Of a stretch of 64,000 bases of DNA, positions 34,260-46,400 are shown piece after piece. Below the pieces are notes generated by a model that worked only from the letters and a program-made list of their open reading frames with translations, searched no databases and was not told the origin of the DNA. This DNA comes from Strongylocentrotus droebachiensis (Eukaryota; Echinodermata; Echinoidea; Camarodonta; Strongylocentrotidae), in the NCBI GenBank assembly GCA_035222895.1, contig JAVYIG010007465.1:1-64000 (forward strand). Reading direction: 5' to 3'. Within the stretch, counting starts at the first letter, position 1. Each line of letters opens with the position of its first letter. Made by a program: the position numbers and the translations under genes.

Positions 34260-37111
34260 ATGGCAGTGAAATTATCTTTCATGACATTAAATGTTAGAGG
34301 AATAAGAGATAGGTTAAAAAGATTGAATATTTTTTAATGGTGCAAAAGTAAATAGAATAGTATAATTTTCTTACAAGAAACATATAGTACAGTAGAGATA
34401 GAAGAGCGGTGGATACAAGATTGGGGAGGGCCAATGTTTTTTAGTCATGGGTCAAACCATAGCAGAGGGGTTCTTATTTTATTTCCTAATCATTTAGATT
34501 TTGAAGGAAAAAAAATTAAAATAGACGAAGAGGGGAGATACATTATTTTTAAAGGTAATATACAAAGGGTTAAAATGCTATTGGGTAATGTTTATTTTCC
34601 AACGAGGGATAAAGAAACTTTACAAATTGAATTTTGGAAGAAGTTAGATGAAAGTATTTTTGATCAGTGTGATCAGGACTATTTAGTTTTATTAGGAGGT
34701 GATTTCAATAGTATATTGGATGGAAAATAAGATTATGTGGGGTCAAAAACACCTGTGAAATCTCGGGTTATTAAGTTGATTAAGGATTTTTTAAATAAAT
34801 ACGATTTAGAAGATATATGGAGAAAAAGAAATCCGAATGTAAAGCAATTTACTTATCGACAAAAGTGGCCGGTTATGCAAAGTCGTTTAGGTTATTGGTT
34901 TGGAAATGTAATAGTAGTTTATATATGGATACAGATTTTGTTGAAGGGGTGAATAAGGAAATACCGGAATTAAAAAATGAATGGTCATTACAGATTTTGA
35001 ATAAATTAGGATTTGGGGATTTTTTAAAGATGAAAATGAGAGAATTCATTAAAACATACTTGCGGAAAAAGGCAAAAGTAAGGAGGGTTGAAATAGAACT
35101 GTTAAAGAAACAAATTAAGGATTTAGAAGGCGAACTGTTTAAAAAGTGGGACCCACTAAATATATTGTTGATTGTATTGTGGAGAAAAGGGATGAATTAA
35201 ATAAATTGTATGATTTTTCTCGACAAGGCATTAAAAAAAGATCAAGAGCAGCTTGGTTTGAAGATGGAGAAAATAATATGCAATATTTTGAACAGTTGTT
35301 AAAATCGAATAAAATGAAAAGTGTAATTAGGGAGGTGTATAGAGAAAATGGGGAAACTACTAGAGATACGGAGGAAATTTTGAAAGAAATTAAACTATTT
35401 TATAAAGATATAAATTAAAACGACCCTTTCTTTGTTAATAATATTTCATAGTTAAATGAAGACAATAGGGAAATCTGTGAAGGTAAATTAACTAAAGATG
35501 AATGTGTGAAGGTCTTAAAAGATATGAAATTGAATAAAACCCCGGGAAATGATGGGTTAGCAGTTGAATGTTATTATACTTTTTGGCCAGCTTTGGGTGA
35601 TTTGTTAGTAGAAGTATTGATTGAAACATATGAAAGGGGTGAATTAACAGCATCTCAAAAAAAAGGAGTTATTACCTTAATTGAGAAAGAAGCGAAAGAT
35701 ACTCTCCATATTAAAAACTATCGACCCATCACGTTTTTTAATGTAGATTATAAAATTGTATCTAAAGTTCTAGCAAAAAGAATGAAAGAGGTTTTAAATG
35801 AAATAATTTATCATGATAAAGTTGGATATATAAAAGATAGAAATATTGGGAAGCTGTACGATTGATAGATTATACCGGTATGTTATTTTATGCTATGCAT
35901 TATGGGGAACAAGGTAAAGTGTTTTTGTGTGCAGTTGATTTTGAGAAAGCTTATGACTCTGTGTTTCATAGATATTTATTTCAAATATTGAAATTGTTCT
36001 GTTTAGGGGACTCATTTTTCTCTTGGGTAAAATTATTGTATAAAGGAATAAGTAGTTGTGTTATGAACGGTGGTCACTCCGCGGGGTACTTTGAAATATA
36101 AAGGGGAGTAAGGCAAGGGGATCCATTGTCGCCATATTTGTTTTTGGTTGCCATCGAAGTGTTGGCACACGCAACAAAGAGGGACAACGGTATTAAAGGG
36201 ATTACATTTGGAAAATATGAAATTAGGCAAGTGTTATATGCAGATGATATGAAAATATTTTTGAAGGATATTAATTCGGTTAGAAGGTTGCAATATATTT
36301 TTTAATCATTTGAACAAATTAGTGGTCTTAAAGTGAATAAAACAGTGTATGCGTGTGTGATTATAAAATTTTATCCAAGGTTCTAGCAAAAAGTATAAAA
36401 GAGGTTTTAAATGAAATAATCCATCATGATCAAGTTGGATACATAAAATATAGTAATATTGGGGAAGCTGTACGATTGATAGATGATGTTATTTTATTCT
36501 ATGCATTATGGGGAACAAGGGAAAGGGTTTTTGTGTGCAGTAGATTTTGAGAAAGCTTTCCACTCTGTGTTTCATAGATATTTATTTCAAATATTGAAAT
36601 TGTTCTTGGGGACTCATTTTGCTCTTGGGTAAAATTATTGTATAAAGGGATAAGCAGTTGTGTTATGAACGGTGGCGCACTCCATGTGGTACTTTGAAAT
36701 AGAAAGGGGAGTAAGGCAAGGGGGTCCATGGTCGCCATATTTGTTTTTGGTTGCCAACGGTATTAAAGGGATTACATTTGGAAAATCTGAAATTAGGCAA
36801 GTGTTATATGCAGATAATATGACAATATTTTTGAAGGATATTGATTCGGTTAGAAGGTTGCAATATATTTTTGAATCATTTTGACAAATTAGTGGTCTTA
36901 AAGTGAATACAACAAAGACACATTTTATGTGGATGGGTGAGGATAAGAGCAAACCTGATAGGCCGTTATTTGGAAATTTGGTTAAGGAAATACACATTTT
37001 TAGGGGTTAGTTATTCATTACATCGAAGATTAAAAGATGATTTGGATTAAAAGTAAATTCTAAGTAAAATACGAAATTTGCTAGTATGGTGGAAACAAAA
37101 AGATTGAACTA
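34260..37111 (+). mobile_element. Dead L1/Tx1-like non-LTR retrotransposon (endonuclease + RT)
   Basis: The ORF starts at 34260 (MAVKLSFMTLNVRGIRD) with the N-terminal motif of APE-type endonucleases. It continues with FLQETYST, GGDFNSILDG (about 34690-34730), the RT thumb lead-in KTPGNDGLAVE (35536), NYRPITFFNVDYKI (35717), AVDFEKAYDS (35930), RQGDPLSPY (36113) and YADDM (36238). Stops at 34336, 34728, 35416, 35863, 36099 and 36303 and a few frameshifts kill it. After 36352 part of the RT is repeated. It ends where a TA foldback fragment is inserted at 37112. Family choice rests on the endonuclease and RT motifs. Confidence 0.85.
36345..36920 (+). repeat. Second, partial copy of the RT segment in tandem
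   Basis: 36353-36920 repeats 35750-36350 (GATTATAAAATT, then CAAAAAG, GAAATAATCCATCATGATCA and so on) with a deletion around 36760 and a mutated YADN instead of YADD. Confidence 0.85.
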
Positions 37112-37390
37112 CACTGTTGGTCATAAAAGGTGGAATAATTATTTTTTACCCCAATTTATGGAATGATTTCGACAATGATTTATTCCTAATAATTCTAGAT
37201 AATAGTAAACATTCTTAGAATTTATTGAATAATAATTTGCGAGTGTGTGTTTTGCATGACTGCTAAAGCATGTGTGTGCTACTATGCTTATCAAAGAGGG
37301 GACCTACGTCCTTAATTCATAAGTGAGAGTAATGAGGATTAATGACTCACAAAAGGGCACTACTATAGCACATCAACACGGTTATGAGCT
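37112..37390. mobile_element. Fragment of the TA foldback element
   Basis: Starts CACTGTTGGTCATAAAAGGT after TA (37110-37111) and continues with the left-arm sequence of 12402-13332 (CTGCTAAAGCATGTGTGTGC, GGGCACTACTATAGCACATC), then breaks off. Confidence 0.8.
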
Positions 37391-38189
37391 TACTCTTATG
37401 TAATTCTTTGTTTTTATAATTCTATCACTTTCTCTTTCTGTCTTTCCTTTCTGATTTACGCGGCGATATAGCAAGATGACGTCATTTTAACGATGGCGTA
37501 CACATTTTCTGACGAACCTCAAATCGTGGATGAATGCGTTGAGCCACATGGAAGAAGAAAAAAACACTGATAATAAGCACTGGAGACTTTAATACTGGTA
37601 AATTTGCGCTAAATGATTTATTGCTTTGGCTATGAATAAAGAAAAGTATAAAATACATTTTTGGCATTTTTTCAATAATAAAGGAAGCATAATTCTAGAA
37701 TATAAAAACAAACTTTTTAAGCATACATATAAAAGATTTTTCATTTTATGAAAAACCAGAAGAGTTGATTTCCCATAAGCAAAGATACAATGTACTAGTA
37801 AGATACCTTTAAAGATAAAGTTGAGTTCTGGTCATCGATTGCATCTTCATTTAAACAAATACAGAAGATTTTGTCAGATCCATCGACTCAACTGCGATTC
37901 AATTAGGAGGAATAGAAAGATCTTTGAATAGGGATTCGTAACAATGTAATATCATCCTTTTTGCTAGGTTCATGATGGCCCAATGATTAGTAAAATTGTA
38001 TTCATTTTGGTCATTCTAAAACCTCACAACATACACATATTGTTATATACATTTACGACATAATCAACGTTTCCTGATCGCTCCCACTTCGGTTCAAAAT
38101 GTTCTGCCATGACCAGAGCTGAAGTTGATCATTAACCCATCCCGGTACAATAACTCCTTTTAATGATATTTTTTGTTAATATCTTTTGA
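37391..38189. other. Intergenic DNA, no gene supported
   Basis: AT-rich. A segment TTTAAAGATAAAGTTGAGTT at 37813 is shared with the dispersed repeat at 39275. Confidence 0.4.
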
Positions 38190-39000
38190 TCCAGAATTTA
38201 CACATTGTACATGAGAAGATGAAAGCAAAAAAATCACAGAAAATTTTCAGTTAATTTCTAATGCAGTGCATTTCGCCATCCAATAACAAGAATTATTTAC
38301 TTGTACATAATCATATGTAATCATTAATCCCTAAATTGGTAAAGTTATGAACTGCTAGTGACAGACATTCTTATGGTAAACTTCAAAGGCCTCTGGGAAG
38401 TTTAAAATTCCATTCTGTAATTTAATTTTGCACAAAAGTTTGATAGAGCTAAAGAAGCATGTTTTAATGTGTAGTGATTACACATTGCAAATGAGTAGAT
38501 ATAGCAAAAAAATCACTAACATTTTTCAGTCCATTTCTAATGCAGTGCATTTTGCCATTCACTAACAAGAAATATTTGCATGTACTTGTACATAATCATT
38601 AGTCTTTAAATTGGTAAATTTGTGAATTGCTAGTGACAGACATTCTTGAAGCAAATATCAGAAGCCTCTGGGAAGCATTAAATGCCATTTTGAATATAAA
38701 TTTTGCACAAATTTTGATAGAGCTAAAAAACCGTGAAGTAATGTGTAATGATTATACATTGTACATGAGTAGATATAGCAAAATTACACAGACAGTTTTC
38801 AGTCCATTTCTAATGCAGTGCATTGTGCCATTCACTAACATTAATTATTTACATGTACTTGTACGGAATGATTAGTCTCTAAATTGCTAAAGTTGTGAAC
38901 TGCTAGTGACAGACATTCTTGTAGTAAGCTTCAGAAGCTTGGGAAGCATAAAATTCCATGCTGTAATTCGATTTTGCACAAACTTTGACGAAGCTATACC
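38190..39000. repeat. Three-copy tandem repeat (~275 bp)
   Basis: ATGCAGTGCA occurs at 38261, 38540 and 38812. The copies share GCTAGTGACAGACATTCTT and TTGCACAAA-x-TTTGATAGAGC. Copies differ by about 10-15 percent by eye. Confidence 0.85.
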
Positions 39001-39269
39001 ACTCACAAGATTGGTTCTACTTCTCGATTCTGATTTAATTTCCAAAGTGAGTTTGTGTTAGAAGTAACACAATTATGGAAACAGTTGCGTAGATTTGAAT
39101 ACAACATGAAATCTTCATATTTGAATGATCGACATCATACACACAAAAATTCACCTTGCATGCTTTCAAGGGTGATCCAGGTAATTGGTTCTGCAACATT
39201 TTCTCCTACGTTTATTTCTTCAAACATATAAGCATTAGGTCTTTGACTTCCAAATTGTGTTTTACATTT

Positions 39270-39450
39270 GGGTTTAAAGATGAAGTTGAGTTCTGGTCAT
39301 GCGATTGCATTGTGAAAGAAACGTTGTGGAATCAATCGTAGAAGGTTGATCATCTAGCATAAGTATTGGTGTGTACTGCAAGGTTCTAGAATCATCAAAA
39401 TAATAAGAAATTTGGCCAAGTCTTGGTAAAGTTACAAGCACTGTACACAG
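39270..39450 (+). repeat. Dispersed repeat, partner of 49000-49195
   Basis: TTTAAAGATGAAGTTGAGTT through CTTGGTAAAGTTACAAGCAC is present in the opposite orientation at 49000-49195 and in part at 37813. No open frame is shared. Confidence 0.75.
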
Positions 39451-40332
39451 AAAGATGTATATGGGACTAGACGAACACGTGGCGTAAAAATCCGCCTTGA
39501 TTTTTACGATGTTACATGCCATATTTAGAATATGAAGGCATTTGAAGAGCCATGCTTTTCAGGGAACATGTTTTATCTGATGTTCTTCCACACTTGCATA
39601 ATAACAATGATAACACTCACAAATTAATGTTCACCTCTTCCAAGAACTCAACCTTCTCTTTAAGGTTCAAGCATCCTGTTGGATTCAGAGATTTATTGAG
39701 TAATCCAAATCTGTGGTGTTAGAAAGTGTACACCTCCACAATCTCCAATTGTGTCTTCCACAAAGTTCTTAGGATACATGTGCGAGGAATGGTGTGTTAC
39801 TTCTGTTTATGAATAGATTAGTAAAACCCAACATCATCTGAGATGCAACAAACCAATTTGATTGGCTTATTTAGGACTCTCCTTACATGCTGGTGTGACC
39901 AGCTGTCAACAATTATATGTTGATACCTGATTTACAATAAACATGTATACATGATCAAGTTGTTGGTAAGGCAGATCATTGCTTTGATGATCCACATCCC
40001 AAAATTTGCTTGAAGAAAAATATAATAAGAACATGTGCTGGGGTAGGCGCTCTACAAATACGCCCACAGTGAATTTCAAGGTTGCCGCCTCACAAGTAAT
40101 GGGGCTTAGCCACTAAGAATGGCTTTCTTTAAGAAGTACTGAAATTACAGAGTGCCTCAACAACAATCATTAGTTCAGTATGACAACCACATATTGCTAA
40201 TAACAACCAACACTTTTATGAGGCACAGTGTAGAGAGCAAGATTAATAGCAGTCAAACAGACTGGTAAGATATTTCATGCTATCTCTCCATCCTTGGTCC
40301 ATAGGAACATAGGTGTTTGCTACGCCGAGATG
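39451..40332 (-). other. Likely MRE11 3' UTR and flank
   Basis: On the minus strand the first clear AATAAA after the MRE11 stop codon is the complement of 39692-39697, giving a 3' UTR of about 640 nt. Nothing else was recognised. Confidence 0.35.
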
Positions 40333-40407
40333 TTAGAACCGTCTGCTTCTCTTTGCCTCACTCCTGTTGGATGAGCTCATGGCACTGAATGGATCATCGC
40401 TGTCATT
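40333..40407 (-). CDS. MRE11: MRE11 coding exon 18 with stop
   Basis: [24 protein letters not shown] then TAA. The DPF...RR ending matches the basic tail of other animal MRE11 proteins. Confidence 0.85.
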   Translation of the reverse strand, partial: NDSDDPFSAMSSSNRSEAKRSRRF

Positions 40408-43400
40408 CTGAAATTATAAAAACAACAATACAATGATCAACTTAAAGCCTGTCTGTACAATTTGGCCAGGTGGGATTAGACCTCCCTGCAAGGTCACTGA
40501 CAGGTGGTTATCACATCAAATAAGCTCTCAATCAACAAAAGAAAAAGAGAATCATGGGGTACCAACAGACACCGATTAGGCATTGTTTGTTATATAGAGG
40601 GCGCAAGTAGCTGTCTTGGTCTAGTGGATACCTCACCGGACCATGGATCACATTGTCAAGGTTCAAGTCCCCCTGCAGCACTAATATCCTTTGGCAAGAC
40701 ATTAATCTACACTTGCCACTCCCCAGGTGAAATTATTGGGTACCCGGTACGAAGAAATTGCTTGAATACTTTAGCTCTTTATTATGGCGGCTCAGCTACA
40801 GCAGGGTTACTAATATGATACTTTGTATTAACGCAGTAGAGTATATTCAAAGAGTACCTGAGCTATATAAATGGACCTATTATTATTATTATTATTATTT
40901 TTATTTGCTCTCAGTCACACAAACAAAAAAACATTAATACTACATGTACTGCTAATACTACAGATTGGTGACATTTGAAATCGGTCAAACCTTAAAGAAG
41001 CATTGGACTTTTAATAGCTGACCAACATGATTGTACATGTAGTAACAATTGAAGTATATAACTCTGTAATATGGCTCCTGAATTATATCCATTGCAATGG
41101 AAATCACGCCATATCTCTTTCAAAAACTTTGTATAAATTAGAGAAATCAAAAATTGATCATTTCAATATCAAATCCTGCTACTACTACAGATTGGTGACA
41201 TTTGAAATTGGTCAAACAGTAAAGAAATATTGGATTTTTAATAGTTCAACAACATGATTGTATTTGTAGTAACAATTAAAGTACATCGCTTTGTGATAAG
41301 GCTCGTGAATTATATCCTATCCAGGGATGCCAGTTAGAATTGATCAGAGGGTCTGAAAATCACCTACAATGAGCTATTAACTATGGTCTGAATATAACTT
41401 GCCAGGGCCTGAATTCAGGCTATTGCAATGGAAATCACACCATTTCTGTTTCAAAAACTTTGTAGAATTTAGAGAAATTAAAAATTTATCATTTTGATAT
41501 GAAATTTTGTGAGAGAATGCCACAATTTAAACTTACATCTGAAGAGTCACTGATGTTGATCACTTTTTTCTTCCTAAAGGAGAGCAAAGAAATGAAAACA
41601 GCATGAACAATAATTGAATAGCAAACGTACACCAAACACACACTGCAAGAGAATAAATAAACGGCAATTGATTGTTTACAGATTTTGGCTTTGGCCCTTT
41701 TTCATCAAACTTGTTTTCAATGACAAGTTCCCATAACTGTTAAAAGCTACTTAAATTGTGGCATTTGATTGGTCGTGAGCAAATTTGTCAAAGAAATATA
41801 GCATTTGTTATTGATAACAAGTTTTATGAAACAGGGCCTTGTCTCATCCAGACAGATGCTGAAGGCCAGGGGCCCGTTCACAAAGGTTTTTTTCAATGAC
41901 AAATGACAAAAATCAGTGACAAATCTGCTGATAACCAATCAGAAGCAAGGATTTCAATAGCTTATAACAAAAACTGTAATTTGTCACTGATGACAAGTTT
42001 TGTGAAACACCCCCCAGAAGTCTTGGAGAAGGGCCATAAGAGAAAATGAAACGTTCAACCCCACAGCGTGTGAAAAACGGACGCTAAACGATGACCATTG
42101 TATCAAGGACATCTACAATGATCATCTACAAAGATACTCACGTTGCTTTTGGTGCTCTGCTGCCCCTCGATGCTGGCATCGACACCTCCATATCCTCATC
42201 ATCATCCTAGAAGATATCAACATCAAAATAATCATTTTTCCTTCAATGATAATCGCAATCCAATGAAATTGGAACTAATGCTTTTGCTCTACTTATGAGT
42301 GCCATTGTGTATTCATTTTCCTCATCACCAATATTTCATCATAACCATCAAGATTATCACTGCCGTCACCATTATTTTCATCACTAAATTCATCTGTCAT
42401 CATCACCTTACTTGTACTCAAAATCATCATCACTATCAAAAAAACAAAAAAAAAATCGCAACTGTACCATTATCAACTTCATCACCACACATGACATGTA
42501 TAAATACGATCATCATCAACATCATCAACATCATCTTCAATGTGGATCATCATCACCATAATCATCATAATCTTCATCACCATTTCTTTAATCAATCTTA
42601 CTTCAAAAGCAAGAACTCCTGGCTTCGGTCTGCTGCGTGATGATGTCATCAGCAGGGTCTGTTGGGTAGGAGCTGACCCTCGACTTGATGAACTTTGACC
42701 TCTCCCTCGACCCCCTCTGCTACCCCTGCTACCTCTTCCTGTGTTCAAATTGTTTTTAGAAATGAAAATATTAAGCGGCACAGTAACGCTTTATTGAAAT
42801 AAATATCAAGTTTGGGTATTATATGATCCATCTCCTTCAAATGTCCTCAAAATAAAATGTTTGAAATCATAATATTCATATACACCATTGATATACTTAA
42901 ATAAAGCAATTTCCCTGAAGTACATTATGTTACAGATCACCCTAAAAGAAATTCTGATGGGACTTTGAACTCCTTTTACAAAAAGAAAATCACTGTAGAG
43001 CAAGCAAGCAAGCAGAAATGAGGTGCTATGCAAGTATCATGTCAAAACAAATCAGTGTATTCTCATATTGTAAAAGAATAGACAATATCGACACAACCAT
43101 ATCTGTCCCTTCCTCTATCTTTCCTTCTCTCTCTCTCTCTCTCTTTCTCTCTTCCATTTTCTCTATTATACATGTATACCTCTCTCTCCATCTCTTCCCC
43201 TACACCTTTTGTCCTTGTTCTCTCTCTTGCTTGATACGCCCTTTCTACTTTTCTCTCTCGCTCTCCCTCATTTTCTATCTCTGCCCTCTCATTCAGCCCT
43301 CCCTCTATCCCTTATTTCTTTACCCCCTTCTAACTTCCCTTATTTCTTTACCCCCTTCTAACTTCCCTTATTTCTTTACCCCCTTCTAACTTCCCTTATT

Positions 43401-46400
43401 TCTTTACCCCCCTTCTAACTTTCCTTATTTCTTTACCCCCTTCTAACTTCCCTTATTTCTTTACCCCCTTCTAACTTCCCTTATTTCTTTACCCCCTTCT
43501 AACTTCCCTTATTTCTTTACCCCCTTCTAACTTCCCTTATTTCTTTACCCCCTTCTAACTTCCCTTATTTCTTTACCCCCTTCTAACTTCCCTTATTTCT
43601 TTACCCCCTTCTAACTTCCCTTATTTCTTTACCCCCTTCTAACTTCCCTTATTTCTTTACCCCTTTCTAACTTCCCTTATTTCTTTACCCCCTTCTAACT
43701 TCCCTTATTTCTTTACCCCCTTCTAACTTCCCTTATTTCTTTACCCCCTTCTAACTTCCCTTATTTCTTTACCCCCTTCTAACTTCCCTTATTTCTTTAC
43801 CCCCTTCTAACTTCCCTTATTTCTTTACCCCCTTCTAACTTTCCTTCTATCTCCCCTTCCATCACTCTCATCCCGTTAAAATTCAATTCACAGACCTGCC
43901 AGCCTCTGGAGTTCAAAAAACTGTATTCTTTAATCCCAAATGTTGTATTTTACTGACAACAGTTGTATTCTTAAAAATAAACACGTACTGTTACGCTGAT
44001 CATTGCCTCTTACAGTTCCTACATACAGGAAGACATTTTTTAATGATCATTGGTTGAATATGCATGATTCTGACGACTGGTGTGTTCGATGAACCAATGA
44101 ACATCCCTAAATTGCCGATGTGAGATGCTTGTAGGATACTTTACAGGACAAAATGGGCATTTTGCCATTAAAAATGGCACACACACACACACACAAAAAA
44201 AAAATAATTGTACTGTCATATTTGCTTCTAAAAATCGTATGAATTACGACTAAATCAGACTGGTTGGCAGGTCTGAATTCATACTATACCTCTTGCTGTG
44301 CTTCCAGTCGCTCCTCTTCCTTTTGCACCCCTCCCTTGGCCACGCCCTCTGGTAGACCTGGAAGGGCCGTCCCCATTGCCGCCCCCGATGCTCTCCTCAT
44401 CGCTGTCAACACCATAATCTTGTGAATAAGCATCCGGTCTCTGGGTGCGATCTTCATTGATGGCCTATGAATGGGGGAATAGCATCAGAACTGAAATCAT
44501 TTCTCCAAGGAGACACTAGAAGAAGGAATGACAGCGCATCTGGGGCCCATTCCTCAAAACCATCATAAGTCTAACTTCTTGACTATCCCATTGAACCGTG
44601 TGTCAATTCTGTAACACACGTTTCAATGTGATAGTCAAGAAGTTAGACTTATGATGGTTTCGAGGAACAGGCCCCTGGATGCCGAAGACCGGAAGGCTTG
44701 GAGAAGGACGATATGGGAAGCGCAAGCTCAACCCCACAGCATGGGAATAACTGATGAAGCATCTGAGGCTCTTCCACACATGCTACTGTGATGATTGGTC
44801 CATGGTTAGCTTCCTACTCTACCCAAATTCCAAACCTCAATTCCTACCTTCAGTTCTGAACCAAAAACTAACCCTACCCCTTACCCAGACCCGAAAGCTA
44901 ACTAACAACCCTATCTTAACCCTAAGCGTACATTTTTTGTTGTTGACGAAATAAAGGGCAGAGGAAATGTCACCAGAGCAAATGTCTGTGAGAAAATGTA
45001 GGGTATAACTGATTTCTTATTAAGGACCCACACACAGTACTGGAGCAAAAAACCAGTTCATAGTTTGCACATGGTACTACTGATTCAAAATGTCCACTGA
45101 TTTTGCAATTTTTTTAATACTAATCACTCTTGAAGTGATGGAAGTGCTCAAAGAATTGCTTTCTGTTTCCCCTATTGAACCAAGTACTTCCAGCTGTGCA
45201 TCATGGCATGCACTGTGGGTACATAAATGAACAAGATCACCTTAATGATCATGTACATGTGTATCCCACTCTTTTTCATTGTGTTTTACAATGGATACAC
45301 ATGATTTATATCTGCTCATGCAAGTACTGATTATATCCACAAACTGGCTTATTTGTTGAAGGAGAATGAAGGGCTTCTCTTACCGCTTTGACTTCTTGGG
45401 TTACGTCAGCTTCAGTCATTTCCCTTCTCTCCACCTTGAATCGATGCAACTAGAAGTAACACAAAGGTAGATAGATAGTAACAGAGTTAAACACAAAGGT
45501 AGATATCCATCTACCTTTGTGTTTAACTCTGTTACTATCTACCGTGGTAAAATCAAGTCATTATCAACAATCAGTTCACATGTAATATAGCACTACATTT
45601 AGTTCTATGCATAAACATTTCATTCCCGAAGCAGACACAATCTCACCCACACACACACAATCCAGGGGTGATAGTGAGCACTACAAAAAAATAGGTTTTT
45701 TTTTTCCCCCCCTCAACCACGCCCTCCTTGAGTAAAAAAAAAAGAGGATTCAGGGGGAAAAAAATGGCATCTAACTTTCCCACCTTTTTGAGTAAGAAAA
45801 TTGTGGAAAAATCGGGAAGAATAGAGAAAATATGGAAAATCAGGATAAAATCGGGAAGAAAAAACAAAACAAAACAACAACAAAATCAGGAATAACAAAA
45901 AAATTTTAAAAATCGAGAAAAAAAAAAATCAGGATAAAATCGGAAAACCGATTTAAATCTGGTAATTATCAGGCCTGACAATCCCACCACACTTTTGTTG
46001 TTGTGATCTTCATTTTTCACATACTCAAAGACCATGGCGAAATTTCTTTTTATTTGGAAAGAAAAACATTGACCAATGTCCTACCAATCTGCCCTACCCC
46101 CAGTCCTTTCAGGGTTAAACTTATTCTCCAAACAACTACCGGTACTTCATTTGACCTATTACTGGATTTATTGCCAATATGTAGGGGACCTATCTAGTAT
46201 GTATGTATCTTATAACACAGGTCAATGAATGTGCAGAAGTCTTTTGTTATGCACAGGGGCCATTCACAATACGTTGAATATAAAACGTGTCATTTTTTTA
46301 TAATGTTTTGCTGCGCCGTATCTGAACATGCCTTTATTCTTTCACATTCATCATAAATCAAACGTATCCGATTGCAATCACATACCTCATCATCGATATG

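Noticed and set aside
34069..34269. Short frame before the LINE
   Set aside because: Cys-rich but without any domain; the LINE ORF start at 34260 is clearer.
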